Assembly: GCF_000317145.1 (NCBI RefSeq)
Contig: NC_019697.1
Coordinates: 930,001-994,000, forward strand
DNA: 64,000 nucleotides
Reading direction: 5' to 3'
From: Chamaesiphon minutus PCC 6605
GTDB lineage: Bacteria; Cyanobacteriota; Cyanobacteriia; Cyanobacteriales; Chamaesiphonaceae
Part shown: positions 8,045-16,299 of the stretch, one piece after another
How the letters are laid out: every line of letters begins with the position of its first letter
Numbering within the stretch: position 1 is the stretch's first letter
The notes under the pieces: model-generated
What the model saw: the letters and a program-made list of their open reading frames with translations, nothing else
What the model was told of the DNA's origin: nothing
Database searches by the model: none
Position numbers and translations under genes: made by a program

Positions 8045-8947
8045 ATGAAGTCACAATCCGCTCGTCGATCTGATGTTCTACTGACTGCTCTAGCACCGAT
8101 GACCTGGGGAACGACTTATTTTGTCGCAACTGAATTCCTCCCGCCCAACCATCCGCTATTGGTGGCTGCCTTGCGATCGCTGCCGATCGGTCTGCTGTTA
8201 ATGGCATGGTTCAAACAACTGCCTCAAGGGATTTGGTGGTGGCGGATCTTGCTCTTAGGCAGTCTCAATATCGGCCTCTTTCAAGCCTTATTATTTATTG
8301 CGGCTTATCGCCTGCCAGGTGGTGTGGCGGCCACAGCAGGAGCGATTCAACCGTTATTAGTTGGCGTGTTTTCGTGGATAATATTGCAAGAGAAACCATC
8401 TAAGCGATCGATCGTGGCGGGGATTGCGGGCTTGGTGGGTGTCGGGTTACTGGTAATCTCTCCAGCGGCAAAACTCGATCCGATCGGCATTGTTACCGCG
8501 ATCGGTGGAGCTGCAACAATGGGTTTGGGAACAGTCCTAATCAAAAGATGGCAACGACCTGTTTCGCTACTTGTTTTTACCGCATGGCAGTTAACAGTTG
8601 GCGGGCTGGTTTTGCTCCCAATCGCTCTAGCGATCGAAGGGCCGATCGCGCAGATCTCCACGACTAACTTATTTGGTTTCGTTTATCTGGGGGTAGTTGG
8701 AACTGGAATTGCTTATGCACTGTGGTTCCGAGGCATCGATAAACTCAACGCATCAGCGGTTTCGTATCTAGGGTTAATGAGTCCTGTAGTTGCAACCCTA
8801 ATTGGGTTCGTATTCTTAAATCAATCATTTACGCCAATTCAACTTATTGGGATGGCGATCGTACTGATTAGTATCGTACTTGGGCAACAAACCGATCGAT
8901 CGCGTCCAAGCTCATCTATTTCGATCCAATCGCGGCGACGAAAATAA
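8045..8947 (+). CDS. EamA/DMT family transporter
   Basis: A 300-residue membrane protein with about ten hydrophobic helices arranged as two EamA repeats. It starts VLLTALAPMTWGTTYFVATEFL, a common beginning for this family. Later segments GGVAATAGAIQPLLVG and YLGVVGTGIAYALWFRGI mark the ends of the two repeats. Members export amino acids, purines, drugs or other metabolites with a proton gradient. It faces a MarR regulator over a palindrome cluster, which suggests inducible efflux of a small toxic or signalling compound (inference). The Ser/Arg-rich tail is unremarkable. The substrate cannot be assigned. Confidence 0.9.
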   Translation: MKSQSARRSDVLLTALAPMTWGTTYFVATEFLPPNHPLLVAALRSLPIGLLLMAWFKQLPQGIWWWRILLLGSLNIGLFQALLFIAAYRLPGGVAATAGAIQPLLVGVFSWIILQEKPSKRSIVAGIAGLVGVGLLVISPAAKLDPIGIVTAIGGAATMGLGTVLIKRWQRPVSLLVFTAWQLTVGGLVLLPIALAIEGPIAQISTTNLFGFVYLGVVGTGIAYALWFRGIDKLNASAVSYLGLMSPVVATLIGFVFLNQSFTPIQLIGMAIVLISIVLGQQTDRSRPSSSISIQSRRRK

Positions 8948-9019
8948 GTTACAGGTTTTTGCGATTACCGCTAGACCTATCCGAAAACCTGCAAACTAGA
9001 CTAAGCATGGGTTTCGAGT

Positions 9020-9207
9020 TTACTCGATGAATCTCGAAGCTAACTTCAAGCTGGGATTGAGTTTTTGAGTATCGTAGGCTGCTCGAACTGACTCGTTCAA
9101 GGTTAGAGATCGATAAAGGCTGTGAATTTCAGCAATTATCCCTGCCGCACTAAAATTATCTCGAACCCATTGGCGTCCGGCGTTGCCATAAGCCTCCCAT
9201 TGCCAAG
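9020..9207 (-). pseudogene. C-terminal fragment of a glycosyltransferase split by IS1
   Basis: Read leftward, 9207 to 9020 encodes the C-terminal end of the GT4 gene whose body is at 10099-11275: WQWEAYGNAGRQWV, FSAAGI and SLYRSLTLNESVRAAYD, ending with TAA at 9020-9022. Removing the IS and one copy of its 8-bp target duplication joins this piece to the upstream part in the same frame: 1177 + 188 = 1365 bp, exactly 455 codons. The homologous ending appears in the neighbouring paralog (SLYQSLILAESVREAID). The fragment has no start of its own and is not expected to be translated. Confidence 0.85.
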
Positions 9208-9215
9208 GAGCGTCG
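9208..9215. repeat. Target-site duplication, left copy (GAGCGTCG)
   Basis: GAGCGTCG directly left of the IS1 element, identical to the right copy at 10099-10106. Eight base pairs is within the IS1 range. Confidence 0.9.
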
Positions 9216-10098
9216 GGCGTTGCTGAATTGATGTATGATATAACGATCGAGTGTAAAGTTGACTAAAAACAATGAACAGTAAATTAGAGTCGATCGAATG
9301 TCCAGAGTGTAAGTCAACTCGTGTTAATAAAAATGGGCATAAAGCAGGCAAACAGAATCATATCTGTGTTGATTGCGGCAGACAATTCATAGATTGTTAT
9401 CAAACTGATCAAGGTTATGGAGAAGAAATTAAAAAAGAATGTCTCCTCATGTATGTAAATGGGATGGGTTTCAGAGCAATTGAGCGAATTAAGGGAGTAC
9501 ATCATACAAGTATTATTAATTGGGTTAAGCAAGTCGGTGAATTACTCCCAAATGCTTATGCACCAGAAATAATTCCACAAGTAGGAGAGCTGGATGAACT
9601 AGAAACATTTGTTGGCTCAAAAAAACAAAATCTGGCTCTGGACGGCAGTAAATCACTTTCACCCAGGAATTTTAGGATGGGTACTGGGCGACCACAGTGC
9701 AAAAACTTTTCAGCCATTATGGGAACTAGTCAGTAGCTGGAAATGCTACTTTTACATCACGGATGGATGGCCAGTCTACCCGATATTTATTCCAGATGGA
9801 GACCAGATTATTTGTAAAACTTATATGACTAGAGTAGAGGGAGAAAATACAAGGCTTAGACACTATTTAGCCAGACTTCATCGCAAGACGCTTTGCTATT
9901 CTAAGTCGAAAGAAATGCTGGCACATTCAGTTAGATTACTAATTCACTATCTCAAGTTCTGGGATGTTCCCATCCCATATTCAGCTAACTATTAAATGTA
10001 GCTAAAGATTTCATCCTATTTTGAATATTTTTTTGGTCTCGAAGCTTGCGCGCCGCCTAAGCGGCGGTCGCCATATCATACATCAATTCAGCAACGCC
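9216..10098 (+). mobile_element. IS1-family insertion sequence, complete
   Basis: An 883-bp element. Its ends are perfect 26-bp inverted repeats beginning GGCGTTGCTGAATTGATGTA (9216-9241 and, reversed, 10073-10098). It is flanked by the 8-bp direct repeat GAGCGTCG at 9208-9215 and 10099-10106. Size, terminal repeats, target duplication and the InsA/InsB'-type transposase all fit the IS1 family. Perfect inverted repeats and a perfect target duplication indicate a recent insertion. It disrupts a glycosyltransferase gene. A GC-rich hairpin-like sequence (GCGCGCCGCC...GGCGG) lies just inside the right end. Confidence 0.93.
9272..9995 (+). CDS. IS1-family transposase, two frames joined at an A7 run
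   Basis: The first frame (9272-9736) starts with a zinc-ribbon C-P-E-C...C-V-D-C (CPECKSTRVNKNGHKAG) and an HTH (GMGFRAIERIKGVHHTSIINW), i.e. InsA-like. The second frame continues with the DDE-type catalytic part, including TDGWPVYP and RVEGENTRLRHYLARLHRKT, and ends at 9995. The first catalytic Asp is in VGELDELETF. The frames overlap at TC-A7-CAAAATC (A run 9619-9625). Dropping one A gives a continuous 240-codon protein (GSKNKIWLW), the usual family length. Either slippage on the A run makes the full protein, or the copy carries a one-base insertion. The needed change is +1, not the -1 shift of classical IS1. Confidence 0.85.
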
Positions 10099-10106
10099 GA
10101 GCGTCG
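10099..10106. repeat. Target-site duplication, right copy (GAGCGTCG)
   Basis: GAGCGTCG directly right of the IS1 element. In the undisrupted gene this 8-bp sequence would be present once. Confidence 0.9.
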
Positions 10107-11275
10107 AATACCTCTGTAATTGCTGCTGCCAATGCTGTTGGCTCGTTGGGAGGAATCAGCATTCCGGTTTCGCGGTGAATGACTGTGTATTTTAAACCAC
10201 CCACAATACTGGCAATGACTGGGGTACCTGCGGCCATCGCTTCGAGCGCAACTAATCCAAAAGGTTCGCGATCGCTAGGGATGACACAGACATTAGCGGC
10301 TGCATAGTAGAACGGTAGCTCGGTTTGGGCAACTTGCCCGACAAATACCGTCGCATCCTCCAAGCCTAACTCTGTGACTAAATGTTGAATGCGTTGTCGT
10401 TCTTGGCACTCTTCCCGGCTGGTGCGATCGCCGCCGACTAGATAAAGTCGGAATGGTTTGGTTAATGTGGCGCAAGCTTTAATGAGAGTTTCAATCCCTT
10501 TGCGACGATCGAACCGACCGACATACAAGATTAATTTTTCATCGTTAGCAATTTTTAAATGTTCGCGAGCCACCGTTCTGGCAATCGAGCCAAAGTGACT
10601 GGTATTAATAGCGTAGGGAATAACTCTGACCCGTCCTCGATCGGAAATTAACTGCCGCAGATCGGCAACTTCTTGGGGACTGGTGGAAATTACACAATCT
10701 GTAGATGTCAAACACGCTGTTTCTACCAGATGACGGGTGACGGCAATTGCTGGCGGCTTTGCCATACCCTGATACTTCACTACGCCAATAGAATGATAAG
10801 TATGCACTTGGGGTATGCCCAAGTGAGATTTTAGCTGTAGCCCCACCCAACCAGAGAGCCAATAATTACTATGAATCAGCGTATAGTTACGTGCTGATTT
10901 GAGTTGAAATACCCACCAAGCATCGATAAAGGCGGGTAAATATTCAAATAATTTATCCCGATCGATGAATTCTGCTGGCCCAGCAGTGAGGCGAATCGTG
11001 CGACATCCAGGGGAATTTTCGACGATTTCTTCTTGTTCGGGATGTTCGCGACGGGTGAATATATCGACTTGACAGCCCCGTCGAGCTAGTCCTAGCCCTA
11101 GTTCCCGCACGTAAACATTTTGGCCACCCCCTGCTTTACCGATTTCGGCAGTCGGATCGCTATCTACAGCAATGAGGGCATAGCTCGGTCGTCGGTTGGG
11201 GGCAACTATTAAATTGCCCGTCGGGATACTTTGGGCTAAGCGATCGACCCAATTGTCGGTATCATTTATCGTCAT
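10099..11275 (-). pseudogene. GT4 glycosyltransferase, interrupted by IS1 near its 3' end
   Basis: Residues 1-392 of a sucrose-synthase/SPS-like GT-B glycosyltransferase. The N-terminal domain has IGKAGGGQNVYVRELG and a GCQVDIFTRREHP segment. The C-terminal domain has LILYVGRFDRRKGIETLIKA and the donor-binding motif EPFGLVALEAMAAGTPVIAS (E-x7-E). After ITEVFDA the frame runs into the IS end and stops a few residues later (RRC, stop at 10088). Only the last ~62 residues are lost, so a partly active protein cannot be excluded, but the missing C-terminal helices normally pack on the N-domain. A related decayed paralog lies 330 bp upstream. The acceptor is unknown; UDP-glucose or a similar donor is likely from the family. 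Confidence 0.85.
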
Positions 11276-11392
11276 GATTCTTGTTAACCGTTCGCAGGTA
11301 CTTGTTAATTGCCGATCTCTTTACCGTCTTTTCATAAAGTTGAAATTATTGGCAAAAAATATCCAGAAGACAAAGAATTCAGCGATCGAGGC

Positions 11393-11581
11393 TTAGTATA
11401 GTGGATCGTCATAGGGCGGAATCGGATAAATTTCTGCAAATTTATCCCAATCCATCTTGCCTTGGAGATGCTTATCTAGATAGTGACGATCGGTTTCGAT
11501 GTCCACGGGCGAATGTAGTAACTGAGTAACTCGATCGAGAGTGGATGAAGCGAGATCGGTGGAAGATTGAAGTTCTAGCAT
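11393..11581 (-). CDS. Small hypothetical protein between two glycosyltransferase genes
   Basis: A 62-residue acidic protein, not assigned to a family. It ends with DWDKFAEIYPIPPYDDPLY, rich in Asp, Pro and Tyr. It starts 23 bp downstream of the first glycosyltransferase stop and lies in the same orientation between the two paralogs, consistent with one transcript. The codon use (GATCG-rich) matches the neighbours, which supports a real gene. Function unknown. It could be a regulatory or structural partner of the glycosyltransferases, but nothing in the sequence shows this. Confidence 0.55.
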   Translation of the reverse strand: MLELQSSTDLASSTLDRVTQLLHSPVDIETDRHYLDKHLQGKMDWDKFAEIYPIPPYDDPLY

Positions 11582-11604
11582 GACTGTTTATGGTTGTGAT
11601 TTGT

Positions 11605-12672
11605 TTAGTTTAAATCGTTGTTTTCGAGCTGAATGTGTCGATCGCGTAAAGATATCAGCAATCGATCGAGTATGGCGGCTTGTTGGAGCCGATCCAGTTG
11701 TTTGAATCGCGGTAGATGCTGAAGTTGAGTCGAGAGGATCGGTGCGAGCTTTTGATTATCGATCGCTTCGCGAACTGACTCTGCCAAGATTAACGATTGA
11801 TAGAGACTATCGATCTTAGTTTTCATCGTTGCCGAGCTGAAATTAGGCATCGCCCATTTACACCCAGCCGTACCATTAACTCCGGGTTGGCAGGGTTTAT
11901 CGAGCGTTTCTTTAATGGCGACTGCTAATGTCGTAGGATTGCGGATCGGGATTTGCATTCCGGCTTCATCCCCACCACCTGGGTTGCTAACTACCATTGT
12001 CTCTAACGCAATCAACCCAAAAGGTTCGTAGTGACTGGGAATGAAGCACACATTAGCGGCTACATAGTAATTAGCTAAATCGGCTGTAGGAATCTTCCCA
12101 ACAAACGCAGTCGCATTTTCAAAGCCTAACTCTTTGACTAAGTCTGGCAAGCGTCGCTGTGCCTGTAAATAGTTGCCACCCGTGCGGCTGCCACTAACTA
12201 GATACAGTCGAAAGGGTATGGGCAACCTGGCGCAATGTTCGATCCAACCGGAGAGCCAGTAATTACTTTGGAGTAAAGTATAGTTGCGTTCCGATTTAAG
12301 TTGAAAAGTCAACCAAGCTTCGATAAAAGCGGGCAAATGTTCCCATAATTCGGTTCTGGAAATAACTTTTGCTGACCCTGCATCGAGCCGAATTATTCGG
12401 CAGCCAGGATGAATTTCGATAACTTCAGCCAGATTTGGATGTTCGCGACGGGTGAAAATATCGACTTTACAGCCCTGTTGAGCTAGTGCTATGCCCAGAT
12501 CCCGCACGTAAATACTCTGCCCGCCAGCATATTGTTTGCCAATATTGGCAATGGGATCGCCATGCAAACAAATCAGGGCATAGGTCGATGGTATGGGAGT
12601 GTTTGGTGGCTCGCTCAGCCGGAGGCTTTGCTCCAACTGCTCGATCGGATTGGAGTAGCGATCGGCTGTCAT
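11605..12672 (-). pseudogene. GT4 glycosyltransferase paralog with internal in-frame deletions
   Basis: A 355-residue open frame that aligns end to end with the neighbouring GT4 gene but lacks key parts. It matches through IFTRREHP and SNYWLSGW, then jumps directly to IEHCARLPIPFRLYLVSG, where the paralog has ~120 intervening residues including the GRFDRRKG phosphate-binding loop. A second loss of about ten residues removes the segment after EPFGLIALETM (paralog GTPVIASIVGGLK). The missing pieces include the interdomain and donor-binding region, so the product is almost certainly inactive. The frame has stayed open, so the deletion may be young or the N-domain may still be used. It is the upstream-most gene of the minus-strand group. 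Confidence 0.75.
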
Positions 12673-12787
12673 AACTGTTCCTAACCGTGGAAATATGCTT
12701 GCTAATTACTGACATTTCTACAGTACCGGGCAAAAGTTGAAATAATGGGTAAAAATCGTGCAGAAATAGAGCAGAAAGTACATTTCC

Positions 12788-13132
12788 TCACATCTTGCAC
12801 CAGGTCGAAATATACTAGTGCTTAGTTTTGACCCAGGGTACCCACAAGGGGCACCCCTACAGATAACTTGTAGGGGTACCCACAAGCGACGCACACAAAC
12901 GGGAGGGAGCGATGCGCGCTCGGCGGGTTTCCCGCCGGGATAGCGCATCAGCGACGCATCGACCTGGAGGTTTCCTCCAGGTTGTGTGCGTCAGCGGCTC
13001 GCAGCCGGGAGGTTTCCTCCCGGATTATGCGAGACAAGACAAGACAAGACAACCTCCCGTTCGATGCGTCGCTTGTGGGTACCCGCAGATCTACACTAAT
13101 TACTAATGTTTTTGTACTGGTGCAAGATGTGA
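12788..13132. repeat. MITE-like element with long imperfect terminal repeats
   Basis: The ends TCACATCTTGCACCAG (12788-12803) and, reversed, 13117-13132 are identical for 16 bp, and weaker similarity continues to about 32 bp. The interior holds nested inverted segments: GGGTACCCACAAGCGACGCA-type sequence near 12875-12895 is repeated in reverse near 13065-13083. It also holds a stem GGAGGTTTCCTCC-type unit twice and a (GACAA)4 run at 13033-13052. A TTTCC sequence lies near both outer borders, but a clean target duplication is not seen. It carries no transposase and fills most of the 490-bp space between the glycosyltransferase and response-regulator genes. Confidence 0.7.
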
Positions 13133-13163
13133 GTTTCCCAAGCTGAATCCGGACAGCCAAAAT

Positions 13164-13835
13164 CTAAACTTGTTTGAGACGGTATCCCAATCCATGTACC
13201 GTCTCGATCGAATCGTCGGGCGCGCCAGCATCGCGCAATTTCTGGCGCAAACCGCGAATGTGAGATTTGATAGTATCTTCAGTAGGTGCAGCTTCTAAAG
13301 ACCAAATCCGCTCGATAATTCCCGATCGACTCATAATCCGTCTACCATTAGAAACGAGCAATTCCAACAAAGCGTATTCTTTGGGCGTGAGATATACCGG
13401 AGTGTTGTCATAACTGACCTCGTGGGTACTCGGATTCAAAGTGAGGCTGCCCCACGATAAACACACAGATTCAGCACTACCGCGCCGCAGGAGCGCGCGA
13501 ACTCTGGCCATTAACTCTGGCATCTCAAAAGGTTTGACCAAATAGTCATCCGCCCCTGCATCCAAGCCTGCGATCTTATCCAAGAGCGTATCGCGGGCGG
13601 TCAACATCAATACGGGTAAACTGTAACGATGCGATCGCAAGCGTTGCGCAAAACCAATGCCATCTAATTTTGGCAAAGTTACGTCTAAAACGATTAAGTC
13701 AAAATCGATTACTTGCACCCACTCCCATGCTGCTTCTCCATCTGCTGCAACTTCCACGATGTACTGTTTAGCTGTCAATGCTTCTTTCAACATTGCTGCC
13801 AATCGCAGATCGTCTTCTACTACTAAAATACGCAT
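13164..13835 (-). CDS. OmpR/PhoB-type response regulator (RppA-like)
   Basis: A 223-residue two-domain regulator. The receiver domain (1-115) has the acidic pair E7-D8-D9, the phosphoacceptor D51 in LIVLDVTLPKLDG, T/S in MLTARD and the Lys in LVKPFE. The winged-helix DNA-binding domain (about 125-222) includes VYLTPKEYALLELL and EDTIKSHIRGLRQKLRDAG, ending VHGLGYRLKQV. It is closest in type to cyanobacterial RppA/NrsR-like regulators. It diverges from a CHASE3 histidine kinase 67 bp away, its probable partner. All phosphotransfer residues are present. Confidence 0.92.
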   Translation of the reverse strand: MRILVVEDDLRLAAMLKEALTAKQYIVEVAADGEAAWEWVQVIDFDLIVLDVTLPKLDGIGFAQRLRSHRYSLPVLMLTARDTLLDKIAGLDAGADDYLVKPFEMPELMARVRALLRRGSAESVCLSWGSLTLNPSTHEVSYDNTPVYLTPKEYALLELLVSNGRRIMSRSGIIERIWSLEAAPTEDTIKSHIRGLRQKLRDAGAPDDSIETVHGLGYRLKQV

Positions 13836-13902
13836 AATTTAAAGTCTGATTAGCCGATCGTTCGATAATAATTGAGGCGATCGATTACTTAAATAATTAC
13901 AG

Positions 13903-15294
13903 ATGTTTAAAAACATTCACTGGTCGAGCGAGAATAAATTAATTGCGACTGGATTTAGTTTTGCTTTATGCTTGACTGGTCTGACGAGTTTAATTTCCTA
14001 TCACAATGTCACCGAACTAATTAAAAGTGCCGCCAGGGTGGAGCGTACCCATAAAGTTTTTAGCAATCTCACCGAGATTACATCAATTTTAGCAGATGCT
14101 GAGTCTGGGCGTCGGGGCTATCTACTATTTAAAGATCTCACAGAGTTGCAGCGTTATCAAGTTGCAGCTAAAAATATTAATCCGACCGTCGATCGATTGA
14201 AGCAGTGGAGCAATACGCCGATTCAACAGCAGCAACTTACTCAGTTAAGATATTTAATCGCTCAAAAATTTTATCTATCCGAACAATTTATTGCTTTAAA
14301 TCGCCAAAATCCGAATCTTAAAATAGAACAGTCTCGACTGCTTACTGAAAATCAAAAAAATCGTCTGCAAATTCAGCAGTTAATTACCGAAATGCGGCTC
14401 GATCGAGAGCGATCTCTTCAATATTTAGTCGAACGCTCTCAATTAAATTCCTCTTATAGAATCCCGATTGAAGTTCTCAGTACATTTCTTAGCTTCGCAA
14501 TCCTATTTGGGATGTTCGCACTAGTCTATCGACAAACGCTCAAACGGGATCGAGCAGAAGCTCGGCAAGAGACATTAGCGCAAGCACGGGAACTGAGCGA
14601 ACTCAAACTGAGATTTTTTTCAATGGTTTCTCATGAATTTCGCACTCCGTTGAGTATTATTTTGGGTTCGGCACAATTACTATCAGATGAAGATCGGCAG
14701 TGGACTCACGAGCAAAAATTTATCAATTTAGAGCGCATTCAATCTTCGGCTCGCTCTATGAATCAGTTGTTGACAGATATCTTGACTTTAACTAGAGCAG
14801 AAGCAGGTAAGCTGGAGTTTAATGCAAACTTAATGGATGTCGAAAGCTTCTGTATTAATTTAATTGAAGATATTAAATTATGTAACGAACCGAATCGTGT
14901 TATCAAATTCACCAGTCACAGTTACTGTCCCCACGCGAGATTAGATGAAAGGTTACTATATTCGATTTTGAGTAATTTGCTGATTAATGCTCTTAAATAT
15001 TCACCACAAGGTGATACTGTTGAGTTCCTTCTAAAATGCGAACCTAATGTAAATATTTTTCAAATCAAAGATCGAGGGATTGGGATTCCATTAGAAGTTC
15101 AGGCAAGTCTCTACGAACCATTTTTCCGCGCTCATAATGTAGAGAATATCGTCGGAACTGGGTTGGGATTAGCTGTGGTTAAAAAGTGTGTAGATTTGCA
15201 TCAAGGGGAGATTTGTGTAGAAAGCAAAGTTGACGAAGGAACGACTTTCACGGTCAAAATTCCGCAAATACTTAGCACGCAAACTACAAAATAA
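13903..15294 (+). CDS. CHASE3-domain sensor histidine kinase
   Basis: A 463-residue membrane kinase. TM1 at about 15-34 is followed by a periplasmic CHASE3 domain (about 35-185, with ESGRRGYLLFKDL typical of CHASE3). TM2 is near 190-212 (VLSTFLSFAILFGMFALVY). The HisKA domain carries the phosphoacceptor H244 in SMVSHEFRTPLSII. The HATPase part has NLLINALKYSP (N box), DRGIGIP (G1) and GTGLGLAVVKKC (G2). There is no PAS or HAMP domain between TM2 and HisKA. It diverges from an OmpR-type regulator and probably pairs with it. The stimulus is unknown. Confidence 0.92.
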   Translation: MFKNIHWSSENKLIATGFSFALCLTGLTSLISYHNVTELIKSAARVERTHKVFSNLTEITSILADAESGRRGYLLFKDLTELQRYQVAAKNINPTVDRLKQWSNTPIQQQQLTQLRYLIAQKFYLSEQFIALNRQNPNLKIEQSRLLTENQKNRLQIQQLITEMRLDRERSLQYLVERSQLNSSYRIPIEVLSTFLSFAILFGMFALVYRQTLKRDRAEARQETLAQARELSELKLRFFSMVSHEFRTPLSIILGSAQLLSDEDRQWTHEQKFINLERIQSSARSMNQLLTDILTLTRAEAGKLEFNANLMDVESFCINLIEDIKLCNEPNRVIKFTSHSYCPHARLDERLLYSILSNLLINALKYSPQGDTVEFLLKCEPNVNIFQIKDRGIGIPLEVQASLYEPFFRAHNVENIVGTGLGLAVVKKCVDLHQGEICVESKVDEGTTFTVKIPQILSTQTTK

Positions 15295-15296
15295 TG

Positions 15297-15418
15297 GCGT
15301 TGCTGAATTCAGGGATGATTTACCTTGAAGACAAGCCCTAAAACTTAAGGTCGGGGTAATTATTGAATTATACCTATCTGAAATTTAGAAGGCATTTTAT
15401 ATGTCAAGTCAGCAACGC
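15297..15418. repeat. Short element with GCGTTGCTGA inverted ends (IS1-end-like remnant)
   Basis: GCGTTGCTGA at 15297-15306 is repeated in reverse at 15409-15418. The left end (GGCGTTGCTGAATT, 15296-15309) equals the first 14 bp of the IS1 element at 9216. The 100-bp interior has no coding capacity, and no target duplication is seen. It may be a MITE or deletion relic mobilised by an IS1-type transposase. Confidence 0.45.
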
Positions 15419-15444
15419 TTTGCCGTTGTTAGGACGCTCGGCAA

Positions 15445-15870
15445 CTAACGACTACGCCACGTACATTGCAGCGGATATTTATTGTTGCGCCAAGTTGTCC
15501 AACCGCTAGCAACTTTGGTACTAGGGTTATAGCGTAAAAACCAATTATCCGGTTCTGCACCTTGATAGCGAATGCCAAAATCATTGCCCCGTAAATAGTT
15601 TTTACTCAGCGGTACCCAAGCACTGCCATTGTCGCTAAATCTCCCGACGACCTTGACTCCGGAGGAACTACTACACACACCGCCACTGCAACTAGTTTGA
15701 GGATCGTCTACAACTAACCATTGCATTTTTGCAGGTCTGCGATCGATCGAACAATCCCATTTGCCAAAGTACCACTGACTTGGTACTTGCGAAGCTTGGG
15801 CACTAATGCCAAAACTTAAAGTTAAGGGTAAGAGTGCTAATTTGATGACGATTTTAGTAATATTTTGCAT
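15445..15870 (-). CDS. DUF6006 family secreted protein
   Basis: A 141-residue protein with an N-terminal signal peptide (about 1-27, KIVIKLALLPLTLSFGISAQASQ with an A-x-A cleavage site). The mature part starts with WYFGKWDCSID and contains QTSCSGGVCSSSSG and PLQCTWR. The four cysteines suggest two disulfide bonds outside the cytoplasm. This pattern matches the cyanobacterial DUF6006 family, whose function is unknown. It is a single gene on the minus strand flanked by mobile repeats. A CATACTGTAATTATTCCC-type sequence precedes the start, without a clear ribosome site. Confidence 0.8.
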   Translation of the reverse strand: MQNITKIVIKLALLPLTLSFGISAQASQVPSQWYFGKWDCSIDRRPAKMQWLVVDDPQTSCSGGVCSSSSGVKVVGRFSDNGSAWVPLSKNYLRGNDFGIRYQGAEPDNWFLRYNPSTKVASGWTTWRNNKYPLQCTWRSR

Positions 15871-15938
15871 ACTGTAATTATTCCCTTAAAACTATTAATA
15901 ATTAATACACCGACTGTCCGATCGTTTCCGCAAATTGA

Positions 15939-16212
15939 CTAGTAGTCTACGGGGTAAATCTAGTTACTATTTTGGCGGGGAGCGGCGGCTCGCGTTTCTG
16001 CTATCGCAGACGCTACGCGTTGGCGTAGCCTCGCCTCTGGCGAAACGTCGGGAAACCCGACGGTTTAGCGAGACAGCGACGCAGCTCCCTTCGGGAAGGC
16101 TCCGCCAACGACCGGGAGGGAACCTCCCGGTTGTGTGCGTCAAGACAAGACAGGGAGCGGGGAGTGGAGAGTTGGGATTATGAAATAGTAACCTAACTTG
16201 CGCCTAGTAATA
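15939..16212. repeat. CTAGTA-type mobile repeat, inverted-terminus copy
   Basis: The left end CTAGTAGTCTACGGGGTAAAT (15939-15959) and the following GTTACTATTTTGG match the conserved terminus of copies at 20122-20207, 25719-25964 and 29250-29390. The right end carries a degenerate reversed copy of the same terminus (AAATAGTAACCTAACTTGCGCC...TAGTAA). The interior contains hairpins and GACAAGACA sequence. It fills most of the 430-bp gap between the DUF6006 gene and the ABC binding protein. Confidence 0.6.
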
Positions 16213-16299
16213 GATCGCCGAGCGATCGCGAATGTAAGCAGATCGATCCTTCATTTGCACTAGCAAAAAAGAGCTAAAAGTGCGACATTTAATGTATGA

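Noticed and set aside
9136-9351. Minus-strand reading frame across the left IS1 end
   Set aside because: It crosses the IS border and is out of frame with the glycosyltransferase remnant; it is a chance frame.
12712-13160. Short reading frames in the 490-bp gap
   Set aside because: They are translations of MITE hairpins and lack ribosome sites and protein-like composition.
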